64,000 bases of DNA from Talinum fruticosum (taxonomy: Eukaryota; Streptophyta; Magnoliopsida; Caryophyllales; Talinaceae). The stretch lies in NCBI GenBank assembly GCA_021018815.1, contig JAITYX010000122.1, forward strand, positions 248,001-312,000, in the 5' to 3' direction. Made by a program: the position numbers and the translations under genes. Positions 33,900 through 46,345 of this stretch are shown here, piece after piece (positions within the stretch are counted from its first letter, which is position 1; every line of letters begins with the position of its first letter). The notes below the pieces were generated by a model. It was not told the origin of the DNA. It did no database searches and saw nothing but the letters and a program-made list of their open reading frames with translations.

Positions 33900-34745
33900 C
33901 CTTCAAGTTGACCAAAGAGATGGCTGAATTTGCTATTCATCTACACCCGAGAAGTAAAAGGGCAATGTAATAAAGCATGGACATGATCTTCCTCCACCCA
34001 GCTGCATAAGTTGCACTTCATTGAGAAAGAGTGGATCCTAGCGCTAAGCCGGTGAGCGGTAGGTAAGGCACCGGCACAACATCTCCAAGCAAATACTTTG
34101 ATCCGAGGGGTAACTTCAAATTCCAAATGCTCCTCCACATGTCCCGCATACTTTCCGAACTAGTCCCGACCAACCCTTCCCTTCGAGAATTCACAATAAA
34201 TGATAGGCTAGCTTGGCGGTCGGCTCTCCATTAGCTGAGTCGTACCAAACAGGTCGATCAAGGGGAAGATTGATGCTCAATGGTATGGACTTAGTAATAT
34301 CCGCATCAACAGGTAAAAATATAGCATCCACCATACTAGTGTTCCATTCCCTCCGCTCCCAATCAATAAAATCACCCACACTAAGAAGAGCACAATTAGG
34401 TTTAAAGGGGGTGATTACCTTGAATGAGGAAGGTCGCGGAATCCATATGTCACTCCAAATATTAAGTGTCATGTGATCTCCCACACGCCAATAGCTACCT
34501 TGTTCGAGGACCCACCGAACACTCTATAAGCTCCTCCATGGGAAACTTAGTCGATGTCCTAGATTTGCACTCAATAGTTCACTCCGGGAAAATATATTGC
34601 CTTCGAAGCCTCCAAACCAATGACTCCTCATTTCTAGCCAACCTCCACAATTGTCTAACCAACGAGCTGAATTAAAGGCATCAAGGTCCCTAAATCCAAG
34701 TCCCTCATCTTCCTTCCGTCGACATAGTTGGTCACAACTAAGCAA
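33900..34745 (-). pseudogene. LINE zf-RVT and connecting region
   Basis: LGFRDLDAFNSARW (about 34650-34690) and LNIWSDIWIPRPSSF (about 34425-34470) are typical connector motifs. The zf-RVT part (33941-34138) has PRIKVFAWRCCAGALPTAH followed by CNLCSWVEEDHVHALLHCPF with its Cys and His residues. Confidence 0.85.
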
Positions 34746-34749
34746 ATGT

Positions 34750-36545
34750 ACTTTACGAATATCCTACTGATTTATGCCCCCACCGGAACCACTTCATTAG
34801 AGATTGGATATTATCGCAAAGATTTTAGGGAATTTAAATATGTTCATGGCATAGGTAGGGATTTCTTGCGCTACAACTTTTACCAGCACTTCCCGCCTCG
34901 CCCAAGAAATTTTATTACCCATTCAATGCGAAATACGTTTCACTACTGAGGTCCTTTATCGACAAAAATGATTTCTTCTTCGATAGCCCAATAGTAACGT
35001 TGTAGGGAGCCCCAAATATTTATCATGAGCCAAAACTTCCCGCATGTCCAACGTTAGATAACTTCGTCCCTTTTATCCTGTGGAACACCCTTACTCGAAG
35101 GAGACATTTGTCTTTGAATAATTAACCTTTTATCCCGAAGCTTTTTCATACTTGTCCCAAAAAAATTTCACAATCACAACTTGATCCACCTCGCTTTACA
35201 AAAAATAACGAGTATCATCTACCAAAAATAAGTGAGAGATGGTTAGCGCCCCATCACAAATACAATGGCCCAATAACCGACCATCCGATCATCGCTTTAG
35301 AAATGAGATAGGACGGACCTTCCACACGGAACGAGGAAAGGTAAGGAGAAATTGGGTCACCTTGTCGAAGTCCTCCGGTAGGAATAATATGTCTCCCGAG
35401 CTCACGAGTTAATGATAAAAGAGAAGGAGGCCGTCCGTACACAAGTCAACACAATATCCAACCATCGACGTCAAAACCCAATTTTATCATAACTTGACGC
35501 AGAAAATCTCATTCCACTCTATCGTACGCTTTCTCCATATCAAGCTTAATCGCCATGCTTCCCCAACCCCTGAATGACAATTCATCAAGTGAAGCACCTC
35601 AAAAGCTATAAGGGCATTGTTAGAAATCAATCGCCCGGAGTAAAGGCACTTTGATTCGGAGAAATGATAGAAGGCAGCGATGCTTTTAGTCCGTTTATAA
35701 TAACCTTAGTTACCAACTTATAGATCACATTACACAAACTAATAGGCCCGAAGTCCCGAATATGAGTCGGCTTATTCTTTTTTAGATCGGGACTACGTGA
35801 GTGTAGTTCATACCTACAGGGATTGGGGCCCCTTCAAGAATAGCAATCACCGCTTTGGTCACATCATCCCCAACAATATTCCAATACTTTTGAAAAAGAA
35901 CGAATTTAGACCATCCGGGCCAGGAGCTTTCCGGATGCATCTGCTCGTAGAGCTTCGGACACCTCGGAATTTCTATAAGGCTTGGATAGAATCTCATTCA
36001 TCTCATAAGTAACCGATACGGGAATAATATCCACCACCTCATCCACATTACAGGCATTGGAAGAATTAAACAAGTTTGCAAAGAAATCCACAACCACGAC
36101 CTTGATATCTTCAACCGTTGTTATAAGAGAACCGTCCGGTCTTTCCAACTCTTTGATGGCGTTTGTAGCCTTCCTCCCATTAGATCTTATATGGAACCAA
36201 CATGAATTTTGATCCCCAAATTTAAGGTAATTCACTTGGGCCCTTTGCTACCATAAAATATCTTCCTTTCTCCTCCACTCATGCATCTCTTTCATCAAAA
36301 TCTTCCGCTGTCTTGGATCATCCACGTCTCTTAACTCATTACTCTTCGCTTGGATACTTCGTTGTACATGCACGAACTCATGTCGATTCCAATATGCCAT
36401 ATCTTCCATGCACTTACTTGCTTTACTCAAATAGACTTCTACAACATTGTTGTTAATCGGTAAGTTCCAAGCTTGTTGAATAACCTCTACACATTGCTCG
36501 TCCTCAGCCCACATAACCTCAAACCGTTGCCTCTTGCGCCTCATT
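34750..36545 (-). pseudogene. LINE reverse transcriptase remnant
   Basis: The linker region (36248-36544) is rich in Lys, Arg and Glu. Then come MNYLKFGDQNSCWFHIRSNGR and ANLFNSSNAC (35906-36235). The RT core has VVPIPKKNKP-like residues near 35760 and RHIIPTGGLRQGDPISPYL (35330-35400), the family signature. The catalytic block reads LFLVDDTRYF in a shifted frame (VDD at 35214-35222). Confidence 0.85.
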
Positions 36546-36549
36546 CTTC

Positions 36550-37265
36550 CTCATGTCTCTCTATTCCAACACCGAAGCCTAATAGGAAGATGATCAAATA
36601 GATAATCCTCAAGATGGTCCAAATGCGTAGAAGGAAATAACATAATCCAATCAATGTTTTCACAAAACCCGTCAAGCCTCTTCCACCGATTCAGTACTCC
36701 AACCTCCCATTCCACCATGTGAAATCTCTGCCAGGCATAATCGAGATTAGTTGGACCACAACTAGTAAGAGTGTCATTAAATTTGTCAAGGATAGGTTGG
36801 CTTTTATGAGGGCCTCCTCTTTTTCATAGTTGAAGAATATTTCGTTTATATCTCCGCAATTAGCCATGGAAGAGAAGATCTACTCGCCAAGTTGGAGATT
36901 AATTCACGGGTTAAGAATTTATTACTTGTCTTCGGCCACCCATAAATACCACTAAAACGCCAGGTTGGATGCCCTCCACTCCAATTGATAGTAACGTCGA
37001 TATGGTGTAGAGAAGAAAATAGGAACCGAACTCTTACCTCCCGTGACCATAGCATCGCAATTCCTCCAGACTCTACACCTAGCATCCACAAACTGTCCCA
37101 CATACTCTTGCCCTGGAATTTTCAACTTATTAATCATCAAATAGACTCATTTACGCAACACCGAGTTTGGTCTTCGAAAGGAAGACTACCTTTGACCGAA
37201 TCCTTCTTAGCAGATTACGAAGTTGCCTCATCGCCTCCGGTCGGCCTAACCTACGATAGTTTAGG
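36550..37265 (-). pseudogene. LINE endonuclease domain remnant
   Basis: The start NYRRLGRPEAMRQLRNLLRR (about 37200-37260) matches the WNCRGLG opening of plant L1 ORF2. GGIAMLWSREVRVRF and HPTWRFSGIYGWPKTSNKF (about 36940-37060) belong to the apurinic-type endonuclease fold, ending PWLIAEI where the family has PW...GDFN. Frame changes break it near 37140 and 36840. The enzyme nicks target DNA to prime reverse transcription. Confidence 0.8.
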
Positions 37266-37610
37266 CATAAAACACTCATTTTCCTTAGTGGGGCTATCCA
37301 CCGGTAGCGCTACTTTAGTAATATGCATTGAGTCTTCTTCCATAACATGTAACTTTCTTTCTCCAACTTTCGACTCTTAATCTCGCCTATTTTCCGTTTT
37401 GACACTTCGATTGAGTTTCCTCCAACCGCATTATCTGTCACCATTTGAGCCGCTTCTTCACTCTCTTTCCCCTTGATTAGCTCTCTTGATCTTATAGAAT
37501 GGCCATATGTTAACTTAGCGGCCACTCTACTCCCACCGCCCCTACACCGCAACTCTAGTAACTTCCTTTTTTCTCCATCCAATCTCCCTCCGAACCTCGT
37601 CTTTTACACT

Positions 37611-38323
37611 TCAAAAGTGAACCCCGAGGTTAGGGCCATATGGTAAATCCTCCTCAACCATACTATCAACATACAAGTCACACCCACGAAAAACATAGAC
37701 AAGTAGACCGCAAATATAGTAATAGTCCAGGAGTTTCACATACTTAACATCCACGGACTTTGGTTTCCTGCCAACATTGATAATTAAGAATTCCTCTCCG
37801 CAAAGGTTTGGATATATATATTTCAACCCCGAGTTTGAGGTATTTTGATGGAACAAGGATATCCTCCTTATCCACAGACTATATAATTTCCCAACATGTT
37901 CCCTAGAAATTCTGCGTACACAAAGGTCTTTTTCTTTATAGGAGGACCACACACCTTCACCCGGAACCGTACCTTGGAGAAATCCATTTCCGACGATTGT
38001 TTGTCCCCATTCATTTGTTTTAAAAGGAGCACACACCCATCAAACACCCATGGCCCATCATCGAACACTTGTCTCTTTATCAAAGTTTGAAAAGAATTGA
38101 AATACAAAGAGGTTTTTATCAAGATCTTTGATGATAATACCTTTTGGGGGAGCCAAATATTCCTCATAGTACTCTTTAGAGCTTCGCGTTGAACGAGTTA
38201 GGCGCATGGATCTTGCCCATGAGACAAAGCACCAATTGCTAGTCCAAAATTCTCTTCATTCGGCTCGACCAAGTCAACAATTTCCTCTTCCTCAACCGTG
38301 AGACTCATCTTCTTCATCTCCAT
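37611..38323 (-). pseudogene. LINE ORF1, DUF4283-like RNA-binding protein
   Basis: Starts MEMKKMSLTVEEEEIVDLVE at 38323. There is one in-frame TAA (plus-strand 38198-38200). The frame then continues through MRNIWLPQKV, FDDGPWVFDGCVLLLKQM and FSKVRFRVKVCGPPIKKK. These match the plant LINE ORF1 pattern (GPW.FD...LLL and F...W.RV..LP). A frame change near 37870-38030 leads to KEKDLCVRRISREHVGKLY. ORF1 proteins bind the element RNA. A further basic piece at 37310-37582 may be its C-terminal part. Confidence 0.75.
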
Positions 38324-38530
38324 GTCAATCGGCGTCTAAATAATAGCCAAAACCCTAGCTTCACGATTACGCAGCGAAAACAACTCACAATCTTACTCCT
38401 GGAGAGGATTACTCCAAAGAAGAGGTAAACCGATCGACAAAATCCCTACCGAACAAGGGCAAGGGGCTCCACACAGGCGTAAGCACACGAGATCCTCGGG
38501 TTTCGCCAAGGAGGAAGCGTTTGCGCATAA

Positions 38531-39267
38531 GGGACAATATTTTTCCTGCTAATTAAGCAAGAAGTAAGTACATAATTGGGAGAACTTTTAAGTCCACTTA
38601 GTTTGCATGAGGATAATGTCACCTTTTATTTAAAAGAGATGAAACTAAAACTTTTACACACCATTGTATAAACATATTATACTAAATAAAAATTTTCATT
38701 TACCCTCCTCGAGGAGGTTTCGAGTAAATTTTTTTATATTCTAAGTTTTTGAAATTAGTTTTTATTCTCCTTGACATTTTCGCGTCATTATCATAAAACC
38801 TAAAATTATAAATAATGTCCTGCTTTTCTCACCTTTTCTCGCCTATCTAATCCTAACCAATTTATGAACTTTTCCCCTTATAAAAACTCGATTCAAGGGA
38901 CTCGTTGTCCATTAGTAACTCTAGTTTGCTCATTTCGGCGCGTCTTCGTTAGCAACTGGTGATACTTGCTCCTCTCTCTCTTCCCTCTTAAAATATTCAA
39001 AATTTTCATTTATGGTAAAGATCCTAAACAAAAATTATCGTCATTATGGTCATAAATCATCAATAATAGCTCCAATAACCGCATATTGACACAAAGGTGA
39101 AATTTTAAAAACATGTAATAATTTGACACAAAGATGAAGGAAAGTAAATAATAATTCGGAAAGTTGAGGATTGGAAAAAATATTTACCAAAACCTTAAGG
39201 GGCTAAGTGAAAAATTTTCTTCTACTAAATAAATAAGTTTACTTTCTTTGAAGTATCTAAAAGACAC
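38531..39267. other. Intergenic, no gene recognised
   Basis: AT-rich sequence between the LINE and the Tourist-like MITE; nothing recognisable on either strand. Confidence 0.5.
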
Positions 39268-39270
39268 TTA

Positions 39271-39741
39271 GGCTCTATTTGATTATAAGAAAATTAGAAG
39301 GAAAGAAGAAAAATGTGGGAAATGAATTTCTTTCTCTTGTTTGAATTGAAGAAAAAGGAGAGAAAAAAGTTTGATGGAAAAACTCATGGAAAATTTTATC
39401 AATTTCAGTCAATGATATTTTCCTTCCAAAATTGAGAGGAAAATGGAAGAAAAAATTCACAAAGAGAGAGAATGGAGAAAAGAGAGAGAATTCTATTAAG
39501 AAAGGTCATTAAGAATTTTCTCTCTCCTCTTAATTAATCAATTTTATTGAGTATTTTGTCTCTCATCTCCATGACAATGTAGTGATGGGTAAGAAGTTGG
39601 AAAATGATTATACTTTTTTCCCTCCATTTTTCCTTGAACCAAACACAAGAAAAAAATTAATTTTTCCTTAACTTTTTTGCTCATTACTTTTTTCCATTTA
39701 AATTTTCTTTTCAACCTATTTTCTTCAAATCAAATAGAGCC
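39271..39741. mobile_element. Tourist-like (PIF/Harbinger) MITE
   Basis: 471 bp with perfect 14-base terminal inverted repeats, GGCTCTATTTGATT at the left and its complement at the right. It is flanked by tta on both sides (39268-39270, 39742-39744), the 3-bp target type of PIF/Harbinger elements. The interior is purine- and pyrimidine-rich without coding capacity. Confidence 0.85.
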
Positions 39742-39914
39742 TTAATGAAATAATTTTTCACAATTTTTTCAAGCCATTTGCTATTAGTCTATTATCATTT
39801 GAGCAAAGAGAGTACCAAATGGAAAGCACATACTAAACTATGATAGATGGTTAGCACAAACAAAAATTCATCTACAATATCTCCTATGTTATCAACACAA
39901 TTTTATGGCATTAA

Positions 39915-40130
39915 GTCCTATTTCATTTAGGTGTAAAGAGTTGTATAGATGTACATTATAAATTATAAGGTCTGTAAATTGTAAGTTTTAAGGTTGTAAA
40001 GAGTTGTAAGAAAATGTAAGATAGTTGTAAAGAGTTGTAGGATACTTACAAAGTCGGTTATAAAAATTTATCAATAGTTATAAGGAGATGTAAAAATTTG
40101 TAAAAATTTGTAACCTAAAACTAAATAGAA
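39915..40130. mobile_element. Possible small MITE with internal GTAAAGAGTTGTA repeats
   Basis: Weak inverted ends (gtcctatttcatttagg, and tgttctatttagttttagg from the right). The word gtaaagagttgta occurs three times inside. No clear target duplication. Confidence 0.4.
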
Positions 40131-40268
40131 CAGTGCGTCATAGAAGTTATCAAACTCATCTTCAACGGTTCTAAAAATCATCATGGAGAGATGTAATTAG
40201 CAAGTTGTATAATTATTAAATACTCGGTAAAGATGTGTTTAACAACAAGAGTGACAATCTTAGAGATG

Positions 40269-40345
40269 ATACAGGATTTCAAAGTATTTGCATTAAGGAA
40301 TGGTGTTGAAATGACAACAAACACAGGATTTCAAAGTATCTACAT
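40269..40345. repeat. Short direct duplication
   Basis: acaggatttcaaagtat occurs twice about 53 bases apart, next to the hAT-like element that follows. Confidence 0.7.
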
Positions 40346-40365
40346 TGAAGATGTCCACAGTCAAC

Positions 40366-41272
40366 TAGGGATGACGATGGGCGGAGATTTCCCGCCCATT
40401 GAGGCCTCGACCCAAATCGGGAAAAATCCTCGCCCGAACGAGGAACAGGGAATGGGGCGGGGACGGGGAAAACCATTTTCCCTCAAGCGAGGACGAGGCC
40501 GGAGGAGAATTCTGGCTCCGTTCCCTGCCCCGTCCCCTTTTTTAATAATTTTTTGGATTAGTTAAGGGTATTTTTGTAATAACACTATCTTCGTAACCCT
40601 AGGTATAAACCTCCTCTCAGCCTCCCTCCTTTCTCTCTCCTCTCAGCCTCCCTGCCCACTCTCTTCTTCTCTCTCTCTCTCTCCTCTTTCGCTCTTAATG
40701 GTGGCAGTCTCCTTTCTCTTTCATCTGCCATCACCTCCTCTCTTTCTCAGGTGCCCTCATCCTCTCTCCTCTTCGCCATCGTCATCGCCCTCGCCCCCCT
40801 CAGTCCCCTTCATCTTTCTCTCATCTCGCTCTCAATTACCGTCGCCTCGATCTGCTCTCCTCTTCAACTCCGGTGGCAACCTTTTGCGCTCTTCTTCTAT
40901 CCCTTTGGCTGGCTCCCGCTCCTCCATGGATGTGTATTAATATTTGGTAATTTTTGTATTTAATTTTTACATTTTTCGAATTTTGAAGACAAATATGTGT
41001 AGAAATCACTCTTAAGGATTCTAGCCTTTTAGATCTGTATCATTATATACGTTTTTTTTATTTTAAAATTAATTTTAGACTTCATTCAACATTTATCCAC
41101 GGGGAATTTTTCCTATCGGGAATTGGGGACCCGCCGGGGTCGGGGCCGGGGCCGAGGTGAAGACTCGTCCCTCGAAGCGGGGCCGGGGACTGGGACGAGG
41201 CTATGCTTGGGCAACGGGGGCGGGGACGGGGAAGCCAGTCCCCAACCCCGGTCCACCCCGTTGCCATCCCTA
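40366..41272. mobile_element. hAT-like non-autonomous element 2 (GC-rich)
   Basis: 907 bp, ends TAGGGATG...CATCCCTA, with an 8-bp target repeat cagtcaac / tggtcaac (6 of 8) on the flanks. The terminal 130 bases on each side are rich in GGGGCGGGGACGGGG-type words. The middle has a CT-rich stretch (40610-40690) followed by open frames such as MVAVSFLFHLPSPPLF with no recognised domain. No transposase. Confidence 0.78.
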
Positions 41273-41324
41273 TGGTCAACTGAGTATCTTATGGGAAGGA
41301 CACTAGTTTCTTCATCATTTTATA

Positions 41325-41695
41325 CTCCCTCTGTACTAAAAAAATAACTCCTTTAACTTTTTACGATCTTCAAGACCACACTTTAATTATTAATTTTTAT
41401 TTACATAATTTAGTAAATCTTATAAACCTATAATCTGATGAAAATATTTTTATAAAATAAATCTAATGATAGTGATTTTGTTTTGTAAATCAATATATTT
41501 TTACTCCTCCCTCCTATTTTTAGCTTCCTCCAAAACAACTTTTTCTCCCAAAATTATCTTTCTAAATAGTCTTTAAATACATAACTAACTAATAATTTTA
41601 CATAGTTTATACCAAACTAGCATCGTATTGGCTTATATTTATCTTCCTTAAAAAAACGTTTTTTTCATTAAGCAAGATCAAAATGAGACGGAGAG
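41325..41695. mobile_element. Stowaway-like MITE, possibly composite
   Basis: Starts CTCCCTCTGTACT after TA and ends GACGGAGAG before TA, the Tc1/mariner Stowaway pattern. A second TACTCCTCCCTCC start lies inside at about 41500, so two elements may be nested or fused. Confidence 0.7.
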
Positions 41696-42218
41696 TAATA
41701 AATTAACGGTGAAAGTTTTTAAAGTTAAACGTCATTAGTCAGACGTGGACATTCTTTTTAAAATGGAGATGTTACAGGTTAAGATAATCATGACCTTTAG
41801 AGAGCAAAATCACATGGTCGACTGGATAACCTATCATATTGACTTTATGATCATAAAGAAATTGAACCTAGGTAGAGTTCTTGTTAGAATAATTTTATGA
41901 ATAATTGTTTTCTTATCTTCTCAAAAGGAGAAATATAAAAATAAGTGTCTAATATCTACTAAAAATTTGCATAAATTTCATTATATTTTATTGTCATTTC
42001 AATCATACTTCGGTTGAAAATTTACTTAAATAATAATAGAGTAAAATTCAGAATTTTTGTTTTTCCTATAAAGTTTTATTTGTTTAGAAATACAAAGCAA
42101 GAAATTACTTTTTAAAGAAAAGGTAAATAGATACCATTGATTTTTCCCAAAAAAAAAACCATGTAATCAATTATGTAATGTAATTAGGTATGCAACGTAA
42201 TGAGATAATAATTACATT
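41696..42218. other. Intergenic, AT-rich
   Basis: No gene or mobile element end recognised. Confidence 0.5.
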
Positions 42219-43160
42219 GCCATGTTTGGTTATATAAAAAGTGTAATTTAATCACAAAGATAATGAATTATTTCAACGGTAAAAATTCATAATTAAATAA
42301 TCTTAGTGGAGATAAATGTTATCTCAATAAAATTTTGAGCTAAATATTTAGATTTGAGCTTTTTCAATCTTTTCTATCAAATAATCAAGTTTTAATTTTT
42401 GTGGCAAAAAATATCAACTAAATTATTCTAATGACAATAAGTATTTGTCGTAATTGAGATAAATATTATTCAAATGAAAGAATTTTAAATTTAAAATCAT
42501 AGTTGAGATTTTTTAATCCTTTCTATTATATTTTTGAATTTTAAATTTTTTGGTGGCAATAAATGTTTATCGTAGTGAAGATAAATGTTATCCAAATGAA
42601 AAAATTTTAAACCTAAAACTTATATTTGAACTTCTTTTAATCTCTTCTATCATTTATCAAGTTTTAAATTTTTTTATTGATAAAAAATATTGATTGAATT
42701 ATTTTAGTGATGATAAATGTTTATCAAATTAAATATAAATACTAACAAGTGAAAGAATTTTGATCTCAAAATTTAAATTTAAACTTCTTTTATATTTTTA
42801 TTCAAATAGTCAAATTTTGAATCTAAACTATTAAGGTTAATTTTTTCTCTTAGTGACTAACGGATCATATCATATATTATCTAAGAAATCAATTGTCTTC
42901 TCAAATGGATGAGTTTTTGCTTATGAATGATAGGGGAAAATGATATAGAATAGAGAGAGAGGGAATTATTACAAGTGTATTGAAATTTGATCACAAGAGT
43001 GGATGTAATCATAATTGTTTAATGAATGTCTAAGTAATTGTAATTGTATGGGTAAGGGTTAATGTGATTACAATATAATTTTAATTACATAACAAAATTG
43101 TAACCAAATATGATAATGTAATGACCATTACCACTTTGATTACATCCAACCAAACATGCC
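42219..43160. mobile_element. MITE with internal tandem repeats
   Basis: Inverted ends: gccatgtttggtt at the left and its complement at the right, a sequence type common in Tourist-like elements. The interior is made of about four degenerate copies of a 120-150 base unit, beginning at 42311, 42458, 42580 and 42733 (each with a gataaatgttatc-like start and a later ttctatcat.atcaagttt-like part). No coding capacity. No clear target duplication. Confidence 0.6.
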
Positions 43161-43866
43161 ACAAGGGTAATGTTACTTAGATAAGCAAGCATTCAGTTCA
43201 CCCATTTCCTTTACATGCATATTTCCTCTTAAACACAAATTCAACGAAGAATTTTTTTCAATAAAGAGATTAAAATCAACTTTTTTGACCAAAATATTAA
43301 GTTGGATAAAAAAAAAACCTGATGTCCATTTTTTTCAAATTTTAATAATACAAATGTGTGTTAAATTTGAACTTATTAATTACAGGTCTTTCAAAAAAAT
43401 TGATCAATAACATTTGAAAAGTACAAAAGTGCCACAGTGAAATATCGAATTTAACATGGTAAGCGCCACTTTGATAGCCCTAGCTTCCAAATCAACAAGT
43501 CTATTTTTTGCTTTTTAATTTTCTATATATAAGAGTATATTTTGGCCTTTTAATTCGTGAATTTACGATGGTTGATTTTTGGGAGTGTAAAAAAAATTAA
43601 CAAAACAGCGGTACACGGTGGTCGCTAACGACATCGGAAAGTTGTACCCGAGGTTCGCCGGCCTCCAATTTGATGGGCGCAATCAATAGAGGCTTGGGTG
43701 AATAACAAACGGCAGTAAATGGGCAGCAACATGAGTGTCATCGTGAGCAAAGAGGCAGATGGAGAAGGGGAGGGGAAGGACTGAGGTGGGTGATGATGTG
43801 GTGTAATTAGATCTGTTGGATGAAAAATTAATGGCTCTAATTTAAAGTTTCTAATTCTTATTTTAA

Positions 43867-43933
<67 letters not shown>

Positions 43934-44345
43934 GAGTACATTTTGGTTTTTGTTTGCATCCAAAAAGAAAATAGAAAAAGGAAAAGAAAGAGAAAAGGGG
44001 TTTTATTTGGCCTTCGCGAACTCCATTGATTGCGGTTGTTTGGCCAATCAAATAACTATTGGCTTGTGCATTCCTATACTCTCTATAGTGTTTTAGAGAA
44101 CAATGTTGGAGGCTTCCAGAGTTGGACCAAATGCAATGCTTGCTTAATTTTGAGTATACATTTTATTATTAATTAATTTATTTAATTCATATAATGTTTT
44201 TAAATTACCACTAAAAAATTAAGGAAACGTTCAACCTTATATAAAAAAATAATATCTTATATAAAATATAAGATCTATTCATATTTTATGTTCTTTTATG
44301 TTCATTTCTATTCTTTTATGTTGGTTATATTCATTTCTGTTTTAG

Positions 44346-44346
<1 letters not shown>
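43161..44346. other. Intergenic, no gene recognised
   Basis: A GC-moderate patch (43610-43800) ends in an AT microsatellite (43869-43928). Open frames here come from the microsatellite. No known domain found. Confidence 0.5.
43869..43928. repeat. (AT)n microsatellite
   Basis: About 30 AT units. Confidence 0.97.

Positions 44347-44421
<75 letters not shown>
44347..44421. repeat. (TTA)n microsatellite
   Basis: About 25 TTA units, with words like ttatgttcatttctattc just before. Confidence 0.97.
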
Positions 44422-44422
<1 letters not shown>

Positions 44423-45648
44423 GAAACGGGTCACTAAAATGATCATATCCGAAGTGTTAAGATTGTGAATATTATAAACGTACACAAAACTTACTAATAT
44501 AATATTAAAAGGTATAACCGTACAAGTTAATGAGGGACACCCTAAACTAGTAATCATATATGCTATTTCATCCCTAATGACATTTATTATTTATCTGTTA
44601 CGAGGATCATGTAACGCTTCTATTAATGATCTTTCATACACGATATTAGGCCTAGGGAAAATTGGTATCCCGATTTTATTCATCCGGATAAAATTATGCA
44701 ATTGGGTTTTTTAAAGTTTTTTGGATAATATTTTAATATTTTTTCTCAAACTATAAAATATTATTTTTTTATATTTGAGAAAAATGATAATAAAAATTTT
44801 CGGCATTTAAAAAACATACAAAAGAATATACTTTTTATCTATAGAATCTAGATAGAAAAGATATCCTATTTTTATTTGTATTTGATTTTGTTGATTTTAA
44901 AATTATTTTTTTTATAAAAATAAAATAAAATATTTTTAAAATTTATTAATAATAATTTTTGAATATTCATTTCGAATGTTCGATATTGTGAAAATTTTTG
45001 CAAAAAGGTTGATTTTCTTCATTACCAAGCAAGGCAAATATTACAGGGGGATTGCAAATGTTTTGAGCGCAGGAATATTACAAACTCCTCACATCTATGT
45101 GTACATCACCTCTTTGTATTTTTCTAGTCTGTTTGTCTTCTTTGCACAAGTTAGCACTCTGTTCTTCACATTTTCTTTTGATGTTGTTGATTGTGGTTGC
45201 AACTCTCAGGTTGCTTGCCTTTAACGATAATGTTTTTCTCCCTGTCCAGATGGAGTATCTAATGGCTGCAAAACCAACTCATTGTAACTTCTTCCTTATG
45301 CTTCTCCTTTCAGCTTCTGTACCTTTTCCACCCGGTTCCATAAATTATTTATGTAATAACTCATTTATGTTCATTTTTATATCGTTTATGTTTGTTTCTA
45401 TTCTTTTATGTTCGTTTTGCTCGTTTTTATTCGTTTCATTTCTATTTCTATTTATGTCATGTTTTAAATGTGAGTTTGAACAGACCCTAAATTAACTTCC
45501 TTCTACGAATTAATATTGTAGGTTGTTAACGATTTTTAAATCTATCATCAAACGAAACTATTTGTAATTTTGCAGTTCAAAAATAAGGTTGCTATGTTAG
45601 ACCCTCTCTAACATATTACCTAGCGACAAGACTTTTGAAGTACAAAAA
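44422..45648. other. Intergenic, no gene recognised
   Basis: Contains GC-moderate text at 44990-45340 and open frames such as MEYLMAAKPTHCNFFLMLL with no domain I recognise. The words at 45350-45490 repeat the ttatgttcatttctattc text of 44280-44340. Confidence 0.45.
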
Positions 45649-45998
45649 GACCCTATTTCACAAACAATTGTTTGAATTAGTTGTTTTCTTTTACTATTTA
45701 AATTAGTTGTTTTTTGAAAAGGTGTTTAATAAAATTAGTTGTTTGGGGAAAAAATATTTGATAAAATTTTATTTATGCCCTTATGTCCCTAACTTGTTCT
45801 TTTAAATAAATATATAATATTGTTATTGATCATTTTATTTTATTTTCAAATATTATTATATTTATGTTAGTAAACAAATTAGCTTAAGTTATAAAACTTT
45901 GTTTCTTACTATTTTGACAAAATTTATATTCATAATATGTCTAATGTAATATTTATTATATTCAATTTAAATAAAAATAATATCAAGTACTAGTAGTA

Positions 45999-46094
<96 letters not shown>

Positions 46095-46240
46095 GTAAGG
46101 GTTTGTGGCACATGGTGTAATTTCTCTAAATTTTTGAACAAATCTATCATTTTTACAACACAACTCTTCCCAAAAGACTAATGGGAAGAGTTGTTTGGAG
46201 CTAAACAGCTTATTCCATACAATTGTTTACCAAATACTCA
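45649..46240. mobile_element. MITE copy A with a (TAA)n core
   Basis: Imperfect inverted ends (gaccctatttcacaaacaat, and gagtatttggtaaacaat from the right). Interior words ttaaattagttgttttttg and tttaataaaattagttgttt recur in 47249-47590. A TAA microsatellite (45998-46094) lies inside. Confidence 0.5.
45998..46094. repeat. (TAA)n microsatellite
   Basis: About 32 units, one of the longest in the window. Confidence 0.97.
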
Positions 46241-46345
46241 TTTAGTTATTTGACTTGGTCAAAACAATCTAAACCCTTTCAGACAGACTCTTGCCCCCTC
46301 CCCAAAAACTCGTCAACCAAATACTCCCTTTATCCGGCCGAAAAA

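Larger units (their letters stand above)
33190..38530 (-). mobile_element. Near full-length L1-type LINE, degraded
   Basis: On the minus strand the parts appear in the order of a plant L1 element: a 5' UTR (38324-38530), an ORF1 with a DUF4283-like domain, an endonuclease, a reverse transcriptase, a zf-RVT domain and a C-terminal RNase H. All carry stops or frameshifts. The 3' end lies near 33190, where the last domain stops and a weak T-rich stretch begins; no clear poly(A) tail or target duplication was found. Confidence 0.85.

Noticed and set aside
45097..45495. 132-codon plus-strand frame rich in Phe, Leu and Ser
   Set aside because: Low-complexity hydrophobic translation of T-rich DNA; no start context, domain or splice structure.
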